Below, in pieces: positions 1-8,853 of a stretch of DNA of 64,000 bases (position 1 is the first letter of the stretch; the number at the start of each line of letters is the position of its first letter). A program made the position numbers and the translations under genes. The notes below the pieces were generated by a model that searched no databases, was not told the DNA's origin, and saw only the letters and a list, made by a program, of their open reading frames with translations. This DNA comes from Planctomycetaceae bacterium (GTDB taxonomy: Bacteria; Planctomycetota; Phycisphaerae; SM23-33): assembly GCA_039680605.1 (NCBI GenBank), contig JBDKTA010000071.1:1-64000 (forward strand), read 5' to 3'.

Positions 1-1770
1 AACCTATTCCGCGAAGAGGACCATCCCCGCGACGACGAGGGGAAGTTCGCCGAGAAGGAAGAAGGCAAGACCACTGAGGCGTCGAAGCCGGCGGGATCCG
101 GCAAGGACTGGCAAGCCAAGCTCGCCGAAGCCAAGGCCGATCGGGACGCCAAGACCGCCGAGGAGAATATCCCCGAGGACGAACAGCGGCGCCGAGCCGA
201 GGCCGTCCGCGGGGCCAAGGCGCGGAAGGCGATGCTGCCGAGCAAGGAGGATATCGCGAAGGCCGAGGAGGCGGTGAAGGAGGAAAGGAAGAAAGCGGCC
301 GATGACACCCTGATCGGCGACGACGAACGCGCCTACCGCGAATGGGCCGAAAACGCCGCCAACGTGGCCGGCGACCCAGAGAGCTTCAGCAGCAAGGATC
401 TCGACCGTGCTGGGGCCTACCAGATGCATGCAGCGAGGCATTACCGCGAGAATGGCAAGCCGAACTTCGCCGACAGCAGCGAGCGGGAAGCCGACTGGTA
501 TTACCGCATCGTGCGCGAACGCGGCCACAAGCCCGGCACGCCGCAGTGGAGCGAGGTGCCGAAGAAGAAAGGAAAAGGACATGCGGAACTGGGAAACAAA
601 GGCGGGGCCGAAACCAAGACCAAGCCCGCCGCCGCCGCTCCCACCAATACGCCACGTTCCACCAAAACCATCAAGGTCGGGCAACTCGTAACTTACGAAC
701 ATAAAGTCGGAACGTCACCCGCCGAGTTTCGTGGATACCACAACGACCCACAGACCGGCGAAAAGATGGCACGCGTAATTGTACGCGAGCCAGGAGAAGT
801 GCCTTTCGAGACTTCAGTGAAGTTGTCGGAAATCAAGGAGAGCAAGGAAGGCGGCCGCGCGAAAAACACCAAGCCGCCACGATTTACCGCCTCCGACATG
901 CTGAGCGAGCATTTCGACTACGGCGGCGAGATGTGGCCGCTGGGCGACATCATGGCTGACCTTCAGGGGAAGGGGCTCGACGATCGGGAAATCGACCGAT
1001 TCGTGCAGGGGCTGCAACTAGCGAAGGCCAAGCGGCAAGAGGAGGACGAGCAAGCCGCCCGGTCGCCGGCGACGATGACCAAGGACAACTTCTTCGACAA
1101 ACACTTCGACAAGTTCGTGGACGAGCTTGAGGGAAAGGATTCCGGAAGAAAACCCGATCCCATCGACGAAGCCACCAAGTTGCTGAAGAGCGGAAAGTTG
1201 TATGCCTTGGATAAGTCGCTTTTGAAGTCCGCCATCGAGGCAGCCCGAAACGGAGACATCGACCCGCTTTTCGAGCGCATCGAAAAGGTTAAGGCAAAAA
1301 TAGCCAAGCAAGACGCTGAAAACGCATCGGAGCAAAAGCGACTGGACGCTGAGCGTGACCGCATGGCAAAGGAGATGGTCGCTAAATACAAAACGCCGGA
1401 GCGGATTCGGAAGGAATTGGACAAGCTCGAATCCAAGCGAGGCAGTGGTAACGCATCCGAGGATCGAAGCGCCGTGTATAAAACCAGCCCCAGTACGTAC
1501 ATGGAGCAAAAGGCGATTTTGGAGCGGGCATACGACATTGTGAGCGCACCAGGAAAAGGCTCACCGAAGGTCGCCTACTCCCGCCACAGCGACCGCGACC
1601 TCCTCGCCTACCAGCTCTGCCAGCGATACTACCGCGAGTCTTCTCCTGTCGAGCAGGAGTGCTTCTGGGCCGGTGGGGCAGGCTCAATTACCGTGATCCA
1701 GGACAACCAGCCCCTGCGATACACCCGCAGCAGCCGGGGCAACGTGACCGTTGAAAAACTGGTCCTTTAG
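1..1770 (+). CDS. Phage head-associated protein, C-terminal part (5' end outside window)
   Basis: The frame is open from the first base and ends at TAG 1768-1770, giving about 589 readable residues. Near the left edge it carries HPRDDEGKFAEK, a His-Pro-Arg-Asp-x-x-Gly-x-Phe signature often seen in phage portal or minor head proteins. The rest is charged and helix-forming (Lys/Glu-rich), with no membrane segment. It lies directly upstream of the protease-scaffold and capsid genes, so a head morphogenesis or portal-associated role is likely. An internal ATG at 232 is possible, but the continuous frame upstream argues for a longer protein. The exact family is not recognised. A similar HPR...GxF signature occurs in the protein at 26143. 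Confidence 0.7.
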   Translation, partial: NLFREEDHPRDDEGKFAEKEEGKTTEASKPAGSGKDWQAKLAEAKADRDAKTAEENIPEDEQRRRAEAVRGAKARKAMLPSKEDIAKAEEAVKEERKKAADDTLIGDDERAYREWAENAANVAGDPESFSSKDLDRAGAYQMHAARHYRENGKPNFADSSEREADWYYRIVRERGHKPGTPQWSEVPKKKGKGHAELGNKGGAETKTKPAAAAPTNTPRSTKTIKVGQLVTYEHKVGTSPAEFRGYHNDPQTGEKMARVIVREPGEVPFETSVKLSEIKESKEGGRAKNTKPPRFTASDMLSEHFDYGGEMWPLGDIMADLQGKGLDDREIDRFVQGLQLAKAKRQEEDEQAARSPATMTKDNFFDKHFDKFVDELEGKDSGRKPDPIDEATKLLKSGKLYALDKSLLKSAIEAARNGDIDPLFERIEKVKAKIAKQDAENASEQKRLDAERDRMAKEMVAKYKTPERIRKELDKLESKRGSGNASEDRSAVYKTSPSTYMEQKAILERAYDIVSAPGKGSPKVAYSRHSDRDLLAYQLCQRYYRESSPVEQECFWAGGAGSITVIQDNQPLRYTRSSRGNVTVEKLVL

Positions 1771-1791
1771 GAAAAAAAACACGGAGTCCAC

Positions 1792-2010
1792 TTGACAAAC
1801 CCTCCAGGCACAGTTCACAATAGTGGACAGATTCGGGCAGCGGACAGAATCCGCTACCTCCGAGTCGGCTTGATCCGGGAGCTTGAACGGCTTCTGGACC
1901 GGGCCACCGACCCGCAGTTCACGGGAACCGTGGGCCTGGAGTTGTCCTCAAAGGAGGGCCGGCCAGGTGAGCCGAGAATCACCGTCACGCAGTACGGTAT
2001 GCGTGACTGA
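1792..2010 (+). CDS. Small hypothetical protein (72 aa)
   Basis: It starts with TTG 1792, preceded by a GGAG at 1783-1786, and ends at TGA 2008-2010. The product is basic, with an amphipathic helix rich in Arg and Leu and a C-terminal Thr/Val-rich strand. No family is recognised. The start is uncertain because the TTG lies within TTGACA, which could also be read as a -35 element; a second TTG in frame at 1870 would give a shorter protein. It sits between the head protein and a strong terminator, so it is probably the last gene of the upstream transcript. Confidence 0.55.
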   Translation: MTNPPGTVHNSGQIRAADRIRYLRVGLIRELERLLDRATDPQFTGTVGLELSSKEGRPGEPRITVTQYGMRD

Positions 2011-2044
2011 CCGAACAATACGAGGGTTATTGGACGCAACCAAG

Positions 2045-2102
2045 CCCCCGGCGAGTGCGGACCCGAATAGGAACGGGCCCCTGCTTGCCGGGGGTTTTTT
2101 CG
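2045..2102 (+). terminator. Rho-independent terminator before the capsid operon
   Basis: An 11-base arm at 2045-2055 (CCCCCGGCGAG) pairs with 2084-2094 (CTTGCCGGGGG) with a single wobble pair, and is followed at once by six T residues (2095-2100). It separates the head-protein transcript from the protease-scaffold gene and suggests that capsid genes are transcribed from a separate promoter or by antitermination. Confidence 0.85.
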
Positions 2103-2123
2103 TTTCTTGGGGGCAAAAGCCGC

Positions 2124-4064
2124 ATGGCCGTCGCACTGGCAGGCATCGAGAAAGGGGCGCTTCCGCGGGGGAATATCCGTGGGGCCGCCGCCGCCTTCGA
2201 CCCGGCGCAGTTCACCACCGTGCCCAACGTGCCGGTCTTCGCCGAGCACCAGACCAAGGCCCGCGACGGCCGGCAGCTCGTCTTCGGCGCCGATGAACTC
2301 CGTCAGGTGTGCGAACGCTGCAACCGCCGCATCCGTGAGACGGGCGACTATGCCGCCGTGGTCATCGGCCACACCAGCGACCCCACCGATCCCGTGCAGA
2401 AGGAGCCGGAGCTGATCGGCTTTGCCGGGCCCTTCCGCCTGGGGATCATCGGCGAGGATGGCCAGCGGCAGCGCTACGCGATCCTGGCCGACTTCCACGT
2501 CTTCAAGGCGGATCTACCCAAGTTCCTCAAGCATCCCCGCCGCAGCCCGGAATTGTGGCTGGAGGACTCTTACGAGGAGATGTTCCTCGACCCCATCGCC
2601 CTGCTGGGCGCCGAGGCCCCCCGGCTCGACATGGGCCTGACCACACTGGGCGTGAGCGCCAAGGGCACGGATGGGGCCATGGCCTACATGTACTCCGCCG
2701 AGGTGCAGGGCCGCAAACGGGAACGCTACGCCGCCGCCGGCCCGGCCTGCTCGAATGTCTTTGTCGCCACGGACGACAACGCGAAACGCTACGCCGCCGA
2801 GGCGGCATCACCCGACACTCAAACCCCGACCGAAGGGACCGCTACCATGCTTAGCCCGGAAGACATCCGCCAGATCGTGGACGCCATCGAGGAACTCGAC
2901 TGGGTCCAAGGCGTGAAGGGCCTGCTGGCCACCAACGCCGGCAACAACGCCGCCATGCCTCCCGCGCCCGAGGGGGGCGCGCCGGGGATGCCTCCGGCAG
3001 GACCGGCTGGACCGGCAGGGCTGGATGCCAACGCGCCGCCGCCCATGCCGCCCGCCATGCCGCCCGCGCCCCACGCGGAGCCGGACGGCGACGAGATACC
3101 TGCCGGCCCTCCTGCCGGCCCTTCGGCACCGGAAGCCGGGCCGCCTCCCGCGCCCGACGCAAGCCCGCCCAAGGCCCCGGACGCCGACGAAGGCAACGAG
3201 AAGTACGGCAACCGGCCAGCGCCTGTCGTTCCGTATCGGTCTCTTGACGAAATCGGCAAAGCCTACGCCGAGCACAACCAATTGAAGGACGCGGCTGCCA
3301 AAAACGCGCCCAAGCCACCGCCCCCCAAGCAGTACGCTGCCGGGACCGAGATCCCTGCCGGCGGCATGACCGTCGAAACCGGCAGTTCCGCTTCCAAGCA
3401 CCCCGACGACATGGACGACGACGAGTTCGAGAAGTACGTCAACTGCTCGCGCTCCAAGCGTTACGGCGCCGCCCAGGGCGAAGCCGACGGCGACCACCGC
3501 ACCAATCCCAAGCCTTCCGAGGGCGACGTGGACGGCGACGGGCCGGCCCCCGGCAAGAACGACGGTTCGGTCTCTGGCGTTACCCAGGGGGCGAGCCGCT
3601 ACGAGAAGCCGCGCGGCGAACTGGAGCGATATGCCCGCCTGGAGGGCGAGGTGCAGAAGCTCCGCGGCGAACTGGCCGAGGAACGCAACCGCCTCAATGC
3701 GGAGCGGGCCACGCGCACCGACGCGGAACGCTTCTCGAAGCTGGCCTACTGGCGGCAGTTCCGCACCTTCGACCTCGACAAGGAGGTCGAGCGCTGCAAG
3801 TACGGCAAGATGAGCGACGAGCAGTTCGCCGACCACGTCACCACCATCGAGGAAAATTACCTCTCCATCCCCTTTGGCGCCGCCTTCCCCGTGCCGGACG
3901 AGCCCGGCGCGCAGGCCCCCATCGAGCCGCGCAAGCCCGAGCGCTACACCCGCGACGTGGTGGACCGCGTGGTGGGCTTCATCACCGAGAAGGCCCAGCA
4001 GGGCCAGCACGTCAATTACGCGGAGGCGCTCGAGAAGGCCGCTGCCGGCCAGCCCCTGGAGTAA
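2124..4064 (+). CDS. Prohead protease fused to scaffold domain
   Basis: This protein of about 646 residues has three parts. Residues 1-215 form a globular domain, followed by a Pro/Ala/Gly-rich linker (about 270-400) and a charged coiled-coil C-terminal third with ELERYARLEGEVQKLRGEL. This layout matches phage capsid maturation proteases carrying their scaffold as a C-terminal extension, as in the Mu protein I type; the order protease-scaffold, decoration, major capsid supports it. Catalytic residues cannot be assigned by eye. The frame is open to GTG 2055, but that lies in the terminator hairpin; ATG 2124 with an upstream GGGGG (2109-2113) is the sensible start. An extra internal start producing scaffold alone is possible. 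Confidence 0.75.
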   Translation: MAVALAGIEKGALPRGNIRGAAAAFDPAQFTTVPNVPVFAEHQTKARDGRQLVFGADELRQVCERCNRRIRETGDYAAVVIGHTSDPTDPVQKEPELIGFAGPFRLGIIGEDGQRQRYAILADFHVFKADLPKFLKHPRRSPELWLEDSYEEMFLDPIALLGAEAPRLDMGLTTLGVSAKGTDGAMAYMYSAEVQGRKRERYAAAGPACSNVFVATDDNAKRYAAEAASPDTQTPTEGTATMLSPEDIRQIVDAIEELDWVQGVKGLLATNAGNNAAMPPAPEGGAPGMPPAGPAGPAGLDANAPPPMPPAMPPAPHAEPDGDEIPAGPPAGPSAPEAGPPPAPDASPPKAPDADEGNEKYGNRPAPVVPYRSLDEIGKAYAEHNQLKDAAAKNAPKPPPPKQYAAGTEIPAGGMTVETGSSASKHPDDMDDDEFEKYVNCSRSKRYGAAQGEADGDHRTNPKPSEGDVDGDGPAPGKNDGSVSGVTQGASRYEKPRGELERYARLEGEVQKLRGELAEERNRLNAERATRTDAERFSKLAYWRQFRTFDLDKEVERCKYGKMSDEQFADHVTTIEENYLSIPFGAAFPVPDEPGAQAPIEPRKPERYTRDVVDRVVGFITEKAQQGQHVNYAEALEKAAAGQPLE

Positions 4065-4133
4065 TCCGCTTCCCTTCCCGTCGACCCGAAAGATCCCATC
4101 GACCCCAACGTCCCCTTGTAAAGGAACCAGACA

Positions 4134-4559
4134 ATGCCGAACACCCCTCCCAACCTGATGGCCGCCGGGAACATCTATCCCAGCCGCTTTCTGAAAATGT
4201 CCTCGACCGCATTCAAGTGCGAGCAGGCCGCCGCCAACGGCGTGGTCATTGGCATCAGCCAGGAAGGCACCAACTACCCGCCCATCAACGACAGCTTGAT
4301 CACCATCGCCGGGTACGCGGCCATCGCCGGCCAGAACATCCGCATCTTCGGCGAGGGCGACGAATGCCTCCTGGAGCTGGGCGACACCGTGACCACGGGC
4401 CAGTTGCTCAAGAGCGATGCCAACGGCAAGGGCGTGCCCATCCTCACGAACGCCGGGGCCGGCACGCCGCAGTACTACGGGGCCCGCGCCCTCCAGGGCG
4501 GAGCCAGCGGCGAGAAGATTCGCGTGCAGGTCACCATCGGCACCCTCACGCAAACCTGA
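4134..4559 (+). CDS. Capsid decoration (cement) protein, DUF2190-like
   Basis: The 141-residue protein is rich in Gly, Ala, Ile and Thr with a beta-strand pattern. It opens with an RFLKM-type strand and contains a GDTVTTGQLLKSDANGKG segment, like the small beta-rich capsid cement proteins annotated as DUF2190. It is placed between protease-scaffold and major capsid protein, the standard position for a decoration protein. ATG 4134 has AAGGA upstream at about 4121. The role would be to bind and stabilise the expanded capsid shell. Confidence 0.75.
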   Translation: MPNTPPNLMAAGNIYPSRFLKMSSTAFKCEQAAANGVVIGISQEGTNYPPINDSLITIAGYAAIAGQNIRIFGEGDECLLELGDTVTTGQLLKSDANGKGVPILTNAGAGTPQYYGARALQGGASGEKIRVQVTIGTLTQT

Positions 4560-4631
4560 GTGTAGTCACGAATCCGGGCGGATTTGACCATGACCTTCCC
4601 CCTGTACACACATCGATAAGGAACCCCATCC

Positions 4632-5678
4632 ATGGCAGCCGCCTATCCAAGTGCAGCCAACGTCTTCGTCCGGGACCATGCGGCCTCGGGGAAGATGGTG
4701 GTCGACTTTGCCCGCAACATCAAGGAGTTTGCGGTCAACCAGTACATGCAGATCGTGCCCGTCAAGAAGACGGAGGGTCTGTACCTGAAAATGACCGTCG
4801 AGGAGGCCGGCCGCATCCAGGCCACCGACGGCGCCAACTTCCTCTGGGCGGACGGCCAGCCCGCCCCGGAAGGCAACGACGGGCTGGAATCCCACGAGTA
4901 CCTGCCCTACCGCACTGTGCGGCGGGCCTTCCCCTTCCTGCTGGGCGACCTGACCATCGACCAGGCCACCTGGAACATCCTCGCGCAGCACTCGTCGATC
5001 AAGTCTCGCCAGGCCATGACCATGCGCACGCAGTTGGGCATCTCGGCGATGACCGACAGCTCGAACTACGACGCCAGCCATTACGTGGACGTGACCGCGA
5101 TCACCGGCAACACGGGGGCCTGGAACGAATCGACCGCCGCCCGACAGGATATCAAGCGGAGCCTGAACTACGCCGCCGAGTTGATCCTCAAGGACACGCT
5201 CAACGGCGTGAAGCTCGACGACCTGATGGTGGTCATCGGCCCGAACTTGGCCGCCGGCATGGCGGAGTGCCAGGAAATCGTGGATTACCTGAAGCACTCC
5301 CCCGACGCTCTGGCCCAGGTCCGCGGCGAACTGCCGGGCAAGAACGTCCTCTTCGGCCTGCCGGACAAGCTCTATGGCTACCCGATCTGCGTGGAGGCCA
5401 CCTACAAGGTGACCACGAAGAAGGGCGCCACCACGGCCCGCAGCGCGGTCCTCGCCAGCACCACGCCATTCATGTGCAGCCGCCCGGGCGGACTGGTGGG
5501 CGTGGCCGACGCCCCTAACTTCTCCACGGGCGTGCTGTTCATCCAGGAGGAGATGACCGTCGAGACCCTCCGCGACGCGCCGAATCGCCGCACCCTGGGC
5601 CGCGTGGTCGAGAACCTCGCCCCCGCCGTGGTTGCGCCGGCCTCGGGCGTGCTGTTCACTGGGGCTTACGCCTCCTGA
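4632..5678 (+). CDS. Major capsid protein
   Basis: The 348-residue protein follows the decoration gene and precedes the connector gene, the usual site of an HK97-fold major capsid protein. The size fits, it has no signal peptide, and it shows the mixed alpha/beta composition expected, with a helical stretch around residues 110-130, a putative P-domain helix (AARQDIKRSLNYAAELILKD) and a C-terminal strand-rich part. ATG 4632 has AAGGA at 4619-4623. It is called mainly from position, size and neighbours; a fold prediction against HK97-type capsids would settle it. Confidence 0.8.
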   Translation: MAAAYPSAANVFVRDHAASGKMVVDFARNIKEFAVNQYMQIVPVKKTEGLYLKMTVEEAGRIQATDGANFLWADGQPAPEGNDGLESHEYLPYRTVRRAFPFLLGDLTIDQATWNILAQHSSIKSRQAMTMRTQLGISAMTDSSNYDASHYVDVTAITGNTGAWNESTAARQDIKRSLNYAAELILKDTLNGVKLDDLMVVIGPNLAAGMAECQEIVDYLKHSPDALAQVRGELPGKNVLFGLPDKLYGYPICVEATYKVTTKKGATTARSAVLASTTPFMCSRPGGLVGVADAPNFSTGVLFIQEEMTVETLRDAPNRRTLGRVVENLAPAVVAPASGVLFTGAYAS

Positions 5679-5700
5679 GTGTGCTTCGTCGTTTCGCCGT

Positions 5701-5746
5701 GCCAGGCAAACCGCCGCTGAACCCGCCCGGTAGCGGCGGCCCTGGC
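5701..5746 (+). promoter_or_regulatory. Strong RNA hairpin between capsid and connector genes
   Basis: GCCAGG (5701-5706) pairs with CCTGGC (5741-5746), and inside it CCGCCGCT (5711-5718) pairs perfectly with AGCGGCGG (5732-5739). No T-run follows, so it is not a classical terminator. It may stabilise the capsid mRNA 3' end, attenuate read-through into the less-needed connector gene, or be an RNA processing site. Confidence 0.6.
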
Positions 5747-5766
5747 ATGGCATAGAGGAGATCGAG

Positions 5767-6276
5767 ATGCCGGCAACCGCCCTAAGCGCCGTGACGCAGT
5801 TTTTCGACGAGCAGACGGCCAAGGATCTGCTTTCGGACAGCGGCGATCCGGTCCTCGACGTGACCGCCGACGCCAAGGCACTGACCCTGCTTGCCGCGGC
5901 CCGCGGCCGGCTGGCATCCGCCTGCACGGTCTCCAACATGTACGCGGCGGCCGACCTGGATGACCTCACGGGCGACAGCGCGGCCCTTCGCGACGAGATC
6001 GTATGCAAAGCATTCATGGTCAGCTTGGCCCGCCGGCGGCCGGAAAAGTTCGCCAGCGATTACTGGAAGGCCATTGCCGAGGAGGTCGAGGAGTACCTGG
6101 ACCGCCTCAGAAAAGGCGAGCGACTGTTTGACGTGATCGCCAATCGCGAGGCGGGACTGCCGACCATCGACGGCCCCACCCTGACAACCTATGAGCGGCT
6201 GCACATGCTGCCCGACCGAACCAACAACTACTATCCTGGCCGGGGCGGGCGCTTGCCCATCGGCCGGGCGACCTGA
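5767..6276 (+). CDS. Head-tail connector protein, gp36/DUF1320-like
   Basis: The 169-residue, mostly helical protein comes directly after the major capsid gene. Its size, helical N-terminal half (Ala/Leu/Asp-rich helices containing DAKALTLLAAARGRLAS) and position match the gp36/DUF1320-type head-completion proteins that form the ring between portal and tail. ATG 5767 follows GAGGAG (5755-5760). The similarity is to the layout of the family, not to a strict motif. Confidence 0.6.
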   Translation: MPATALSAVTQFFDEQTAKDLLSDSGDPVLDVTADAKALTLLAAARGRLASACTVSNMYAAADLDDLTGDSAALRDEIVCKAFMVSLARRRPEKFASDYWKAIAEEVEEYLDRLRKGERLFDVIANREAGLPTIDGPTLTTYERLHMLPDRTNNYYPGRGGRLPIGRAT

Positions 6277-6289
6277 GAGGACATGATCC

Positions 6290-6778
6290 ATGGCTACCCC
6301 TGCCGTACAAGTTGCCGGTCTGGCGGAAATCAAGATTGCACTCGCCGGCGGTGCCCTCCAAGTCTTGGGCTACACGCGCCAAGGAGCGCAAATCTCCGCG
6401 GACGGCTTCTTCGAGAATGTGCCGGGCGACGAGAACGGCGGAGACGCCGGGCCACCCGTGGACGTGCAGTACCTGGGCGAAATCGCCCGCGTGCGACTGG
6501 AGCTGACCAAGTGGGTGGCGGCCGTAGCGGACCAAGTGGTCACCCGCGTGTCCGGGGCCACGACCGGGAGACCTTCGCCCGCCGGCACGCTGATGTTCGC
6601 GGACAGCAAGCAGTTCCGCGTGGTGGTCAACAGCCCCACGACCCCGCTCAACTTCCCTCGCTGCATTGTGCGGGCCCCCTACGAGATCAACAAGGGCACG
6701 GTCTACAGCCGGCTGGTCCTGGAATTCGAGGCCCACAAGGACAGTTCGGGCGTGCTCTTCAACTCCACAGTCACCTGA
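6290..6778 (+). CDS. Probable tail tube protein
   Basis: The 162-residue, beta-strand-rich protein contains GGDAGPPVDVQYLGEIARV followed by an LELTKW strand, a pattern like the tail tube subunits of siphophages and myophages (loop, target-value strand, alternating hydrophobics). It lies immediately upstream of the frameshifted chaperone pair and tape measure, where a tube gene is expected. ATG 6290 is preceded by GAGAGGAC. A head-tail joining or stopper protein is the main alternative. Confidence 0.55.
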   Translation: MATPAVQVAGLAEIKIALAGGALQVLGYTRQGAQISADGFFENVPGDENGGDAGPPVDVQYLGEIARVRLELTKWVAAVADQVVTRVSGATTGRPSPAGTLMFADSKQFRVVVNSPTTPLNFPRCIVRAPYEINKGTVYSRLVLEFEAHKDSSGVLFNSTVT

Positions 6779-6800
6779 TCGAAACGACAACGGCGAAACG

Positions 6801-7229
6801 ATGTTCCAGCGACTCAAAAAATGGTTCCGCTTGCGGCGCATGGCTCGCAGCGGTGGCCTCTTGCGCTTCCACGATGGTACGGGCTGGCGCTATGCCGACC
6901 CATTCGACGTGTGGCGCAAGCTCAACAGCGGCGGGGTGGATCTTGTCTCCCTGGCCCCCTTTGTGGACAAGGGCCACGAGCCGGAGACCACGCAGTTTCT
7001 CGACGTGGCCAGCGCGGCCTTTGGCGTGAAGCGCTTCGACAGCGCGGATCAGACGGGCTTGACCGATTGGGAGATCGTCAACCTCGTCGGCCTGCTGGGC
7101 GCCTACGCCAACGATGTAAAAAAAAATACCAGCCCTGGGCCGACCTCGCCGTCGCCTACGGCATCGGAGTGCTCGACGGCGCAGACGGACCAGGCCGAAC
7201 CAGGGAATGCCTGTGGGGATTGTACTTGA
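6801..7229 (+). CDS. Tail assembly chaperone, short (gpG-like) form
   Basis: Translation from ATG 6801 in the normal frame ends at 7229 (142 residues). The first 108 residues look like a real folded helical domain (FDVWRKLN, then FGVKRFDSADQTGLTD). After the nine-A run at 7118-7126 the frame continues as a low-complexity Ser/Thr/Pro tail. The gene lies between the tube candidate and the tape measure, the classic position of lambda G/GT-type chaperones that bind the tape measure and recruit tube subunits. The low-complexity tail after the A-run and the well-formed sequence in the -1 frame point to ribosomal frameshifting. Confidence 0.75.
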   Translation: MFQRLKKWFRLRRMARSGGLLRFHDGTGWRYADPFDVWRKLNSGGVDLVSLAPFVDKGHEPETTQFLDVASAAFGVKRFDSADQTGLTDWEIVNLVGLLGAYANDVKKNTSPGPTSPSPTASECSTAQTDQAEPGNACGDCT

Positions 7230-7435
7230 ACATGGAACGGGCCGAATTGCGGCACGCCAACCGCGTGTTGCAGGGGGTCAGCGATGGAATCGCGGCCTCC
7301 TTCGGCCAACCGCAACCCGAGGAATACTTTCTGGCCACGCATGACGACGCGGAGCAAGCACGGGCGGCTTACCGCCTGCACGCGGATCGAGTGCGGTGGG
7401 CCAACGAGCCAAGTAAACCGCCCGACGTAGGATAA
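6801..7435 (+). CDS. Tail assembly chaperone, -1 frameshift (gpGT-like) form
   Basis: Codons are GTA AAA AAA AAT in frame 0; the heptamer A AAA AAA (7118-7124) is a canonical -1 slippery site. Slipping back one base at 7124 continues in the frame ending at TAA 7433-7435 and adds about 103 residues of coding-like sequence (KYQPWADLAVAYGIGV at its start, then EEYFLATHDDAEQARAAYRL). The extended form ends 2 bases before the tape-measure start. The extension has no well-placed independent start. Transcriptional slippage on the A-run or a sequencing error in the homopolymer could give the same picture, but conserved gene order favours programmed frameshifting. Confidence 0.75.
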
Positions 7436-7437
7436 AC

Positions 7438-8853
7438 GTGGCCAACGACCTTCTCACCACCCTGATCGGAGCACTCGCAGCCCGGCACGCCATCGGCGGC
7501 CTGGCCAGCGGCGTTGCCGAAGGCTTGAAGGCGCCACCCCTGCCTCCCAGTGGCCCTGGCGACGATCCCAAGGCAATCAGCGGCAAGCTCGACGAGCTGA
7601 TCGGCGTGGTCAAGGACTACTTCAAGCCCCAAGGCAGGAAGTCACCCCTGACCCGCGGCGGTTCCGGCGGTTCCGGCGGCTCTGGCGGCTCTGGCGGCAA
7701 GGTCATCGACCTGGATGCCGACAACCCCATGAACGCGCAGCAATATGCCGATCTGTTGCGCGGCGGCCCGCCCCAGCCGGTTCCGGCACCGGAACGACGC
7801 AGGCGACGTCGCCGCGCGGAGACGGCACCAGCAGGCGAGAGCGAGGGCTACGGCGATCCGGTCATGGACGCGGCCCGCGATCGGCGGATGGGAATTGAAC
7901 GCGAGGGCCGACAGCGCGAGGTGCGGAGGGCCGCAAATCGAGAGTGGGTCAAGGCGTTTATGCCCCAGAGCCACGCGGAGGCCAACCCGCAGCCGCCCGA
8001 GCCGACCGAACTGGAAAAGCTCGCCCCCGACTTCGCCCAGCACCGCACGAAGTGGGATCAATCGTCACGGCCCGGGCTGCTGGGGAAGATCGGCGGAGGA
8101 CTGGCTAAGTTGGGGCGCAGCACCATGGGAGGCGCAGCCTCTTCCGTGGGTCGCTCCCTGAGCATGCTGGGCATGACCGGGGCCGGGGCTAAGATGAGCG
8201 CCATCGGGGCAAGCGTGGCCGCGGGCGGGGCAGGAGCAGGAGGAGGCGCGGTGGCTGCCGGGGCAGCGGGCGGCGCGGCAGCGGCTGGAGGCGGTGCAGC
8301 TTTGGGTGGCGCTGCAGCGGCTGCCGTGGCTGGATTATCCAATCCAGTAACCGCCACAGTCGTTGGGCTCGGGGTGATGCTCGCGGCCCTCGGACTGGTG
8401 AGCAAGGCGATTGAAAAATTTGCTGATGCCACCATTGAAAGCTACCGGGGGCTGGAGAAATTCAACGGCCGCCTGGGTGTGATGTTCGCCAGCCTGGACC
8501 GGCAGAAGCTGGTTCTTGGCGGACGTTACGCTGCGGCTACTGGCGGCAGCGCGGCGTGGGCTGGAAAAGGACTCATGAACCTCAAGGAGCAGATGCAGCC
8601 CTTGAGCGAGACCTTCGGCACCATAAAGAACTTAGTGACCGGCCACATGGTGCGCATGGCCACCGAAATCATGCGCGTGTTAAACGTCATCCTCGCCCCC
8701 CTGACCTGGATCTCCAAGCAGCTGGAAAAGATCACCAGCGAAGGCGAAGCCCAAGAGCCGCCCATGGCCCAATGGTTCCAGTTCATGGGCCGCGGCAACC
8801 TGGAGGCCGATCGGGCCAAGGCCCGCAACCAGCGGCCGGGGAGGGTCAACTGA
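7438..8853 (+). CDS. Tape-measure-like tail protein
   Basis: The 471-residue protein starts at GTG 7438, two bases after the chaperone stop. The N-terminal half is charged with Gly/Pro-rich linkers. The middle holds a long Ala/Gly-rich hydrophobic region (about residues 255-325) with two probable membrane-inserting helices, followed by an amphipathic helical C-terminus. That combination, right after a frameshifted chaperone pair, is typical of a tape measure. It is short for the family; at the usual length relation it would predict a rather short tail. A helical chaperone of the tube is the alternative. Confidence 0.65.
   Translation: MANDLLTTLIGALAARHAIGGLASGVAEGLKAPPLPPSGPGDDPKAISGKLDELIGVVKDYFKPQGRKSPLTRGGSGGSGGSGGSGGKVIDLDADNPMNAQQYADLLRGGPPQPVPAPERRRRRRRAETAPAGESEGYGDPVMDAARDRRMGIEREGRQREVRRAANREWVKAFMPQSHAEANPQPPEPTELEKLAPDFAQHRTKWDQSSRPGLLGKIGGGLAKLGRSTMGGAASSVGRSLSMLGMTGAGAKMSAIGASVAAGGAGAGGGAVAAGAAGGAAAAGGGAALGGAAAAAVAGLSNPVTATVVGLGVMLAALGLVSKAIEKFADATIESYRGLEKFNGRLGVMFASLDRQKLVLGGRYAAATGGSAAWAGKGLMNLKEQMQPLSETFGTIKNLVTGHMVRMATEIMRVLNVILAPLTWISKQLEKITSEGEAQEPPMAQWFQFMGRGNLEADRAKARNQRPGRVN

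Noticed and set aside
1792-1821. TTGACA with CACAAT 18 bases downstream as a promoter
   Set aside because: The -10 is poor and the TTG is better explained as a start codon with a GGAG ribosome site; kept only as a remark.
2808-4553. 581-codon minus-strand open frame
   Set aside because: Antisense to the protease-scaffold and decoration genes, Gly/Leu/Val-rich without domain features.
4217-5518. 433-codon + strand frame across decoration and capsid genes
   Set aside because: Arg/His/Pro-rich composition typical of an out-of-frame read; the in-frame decoration and capsid proteins are convincing.
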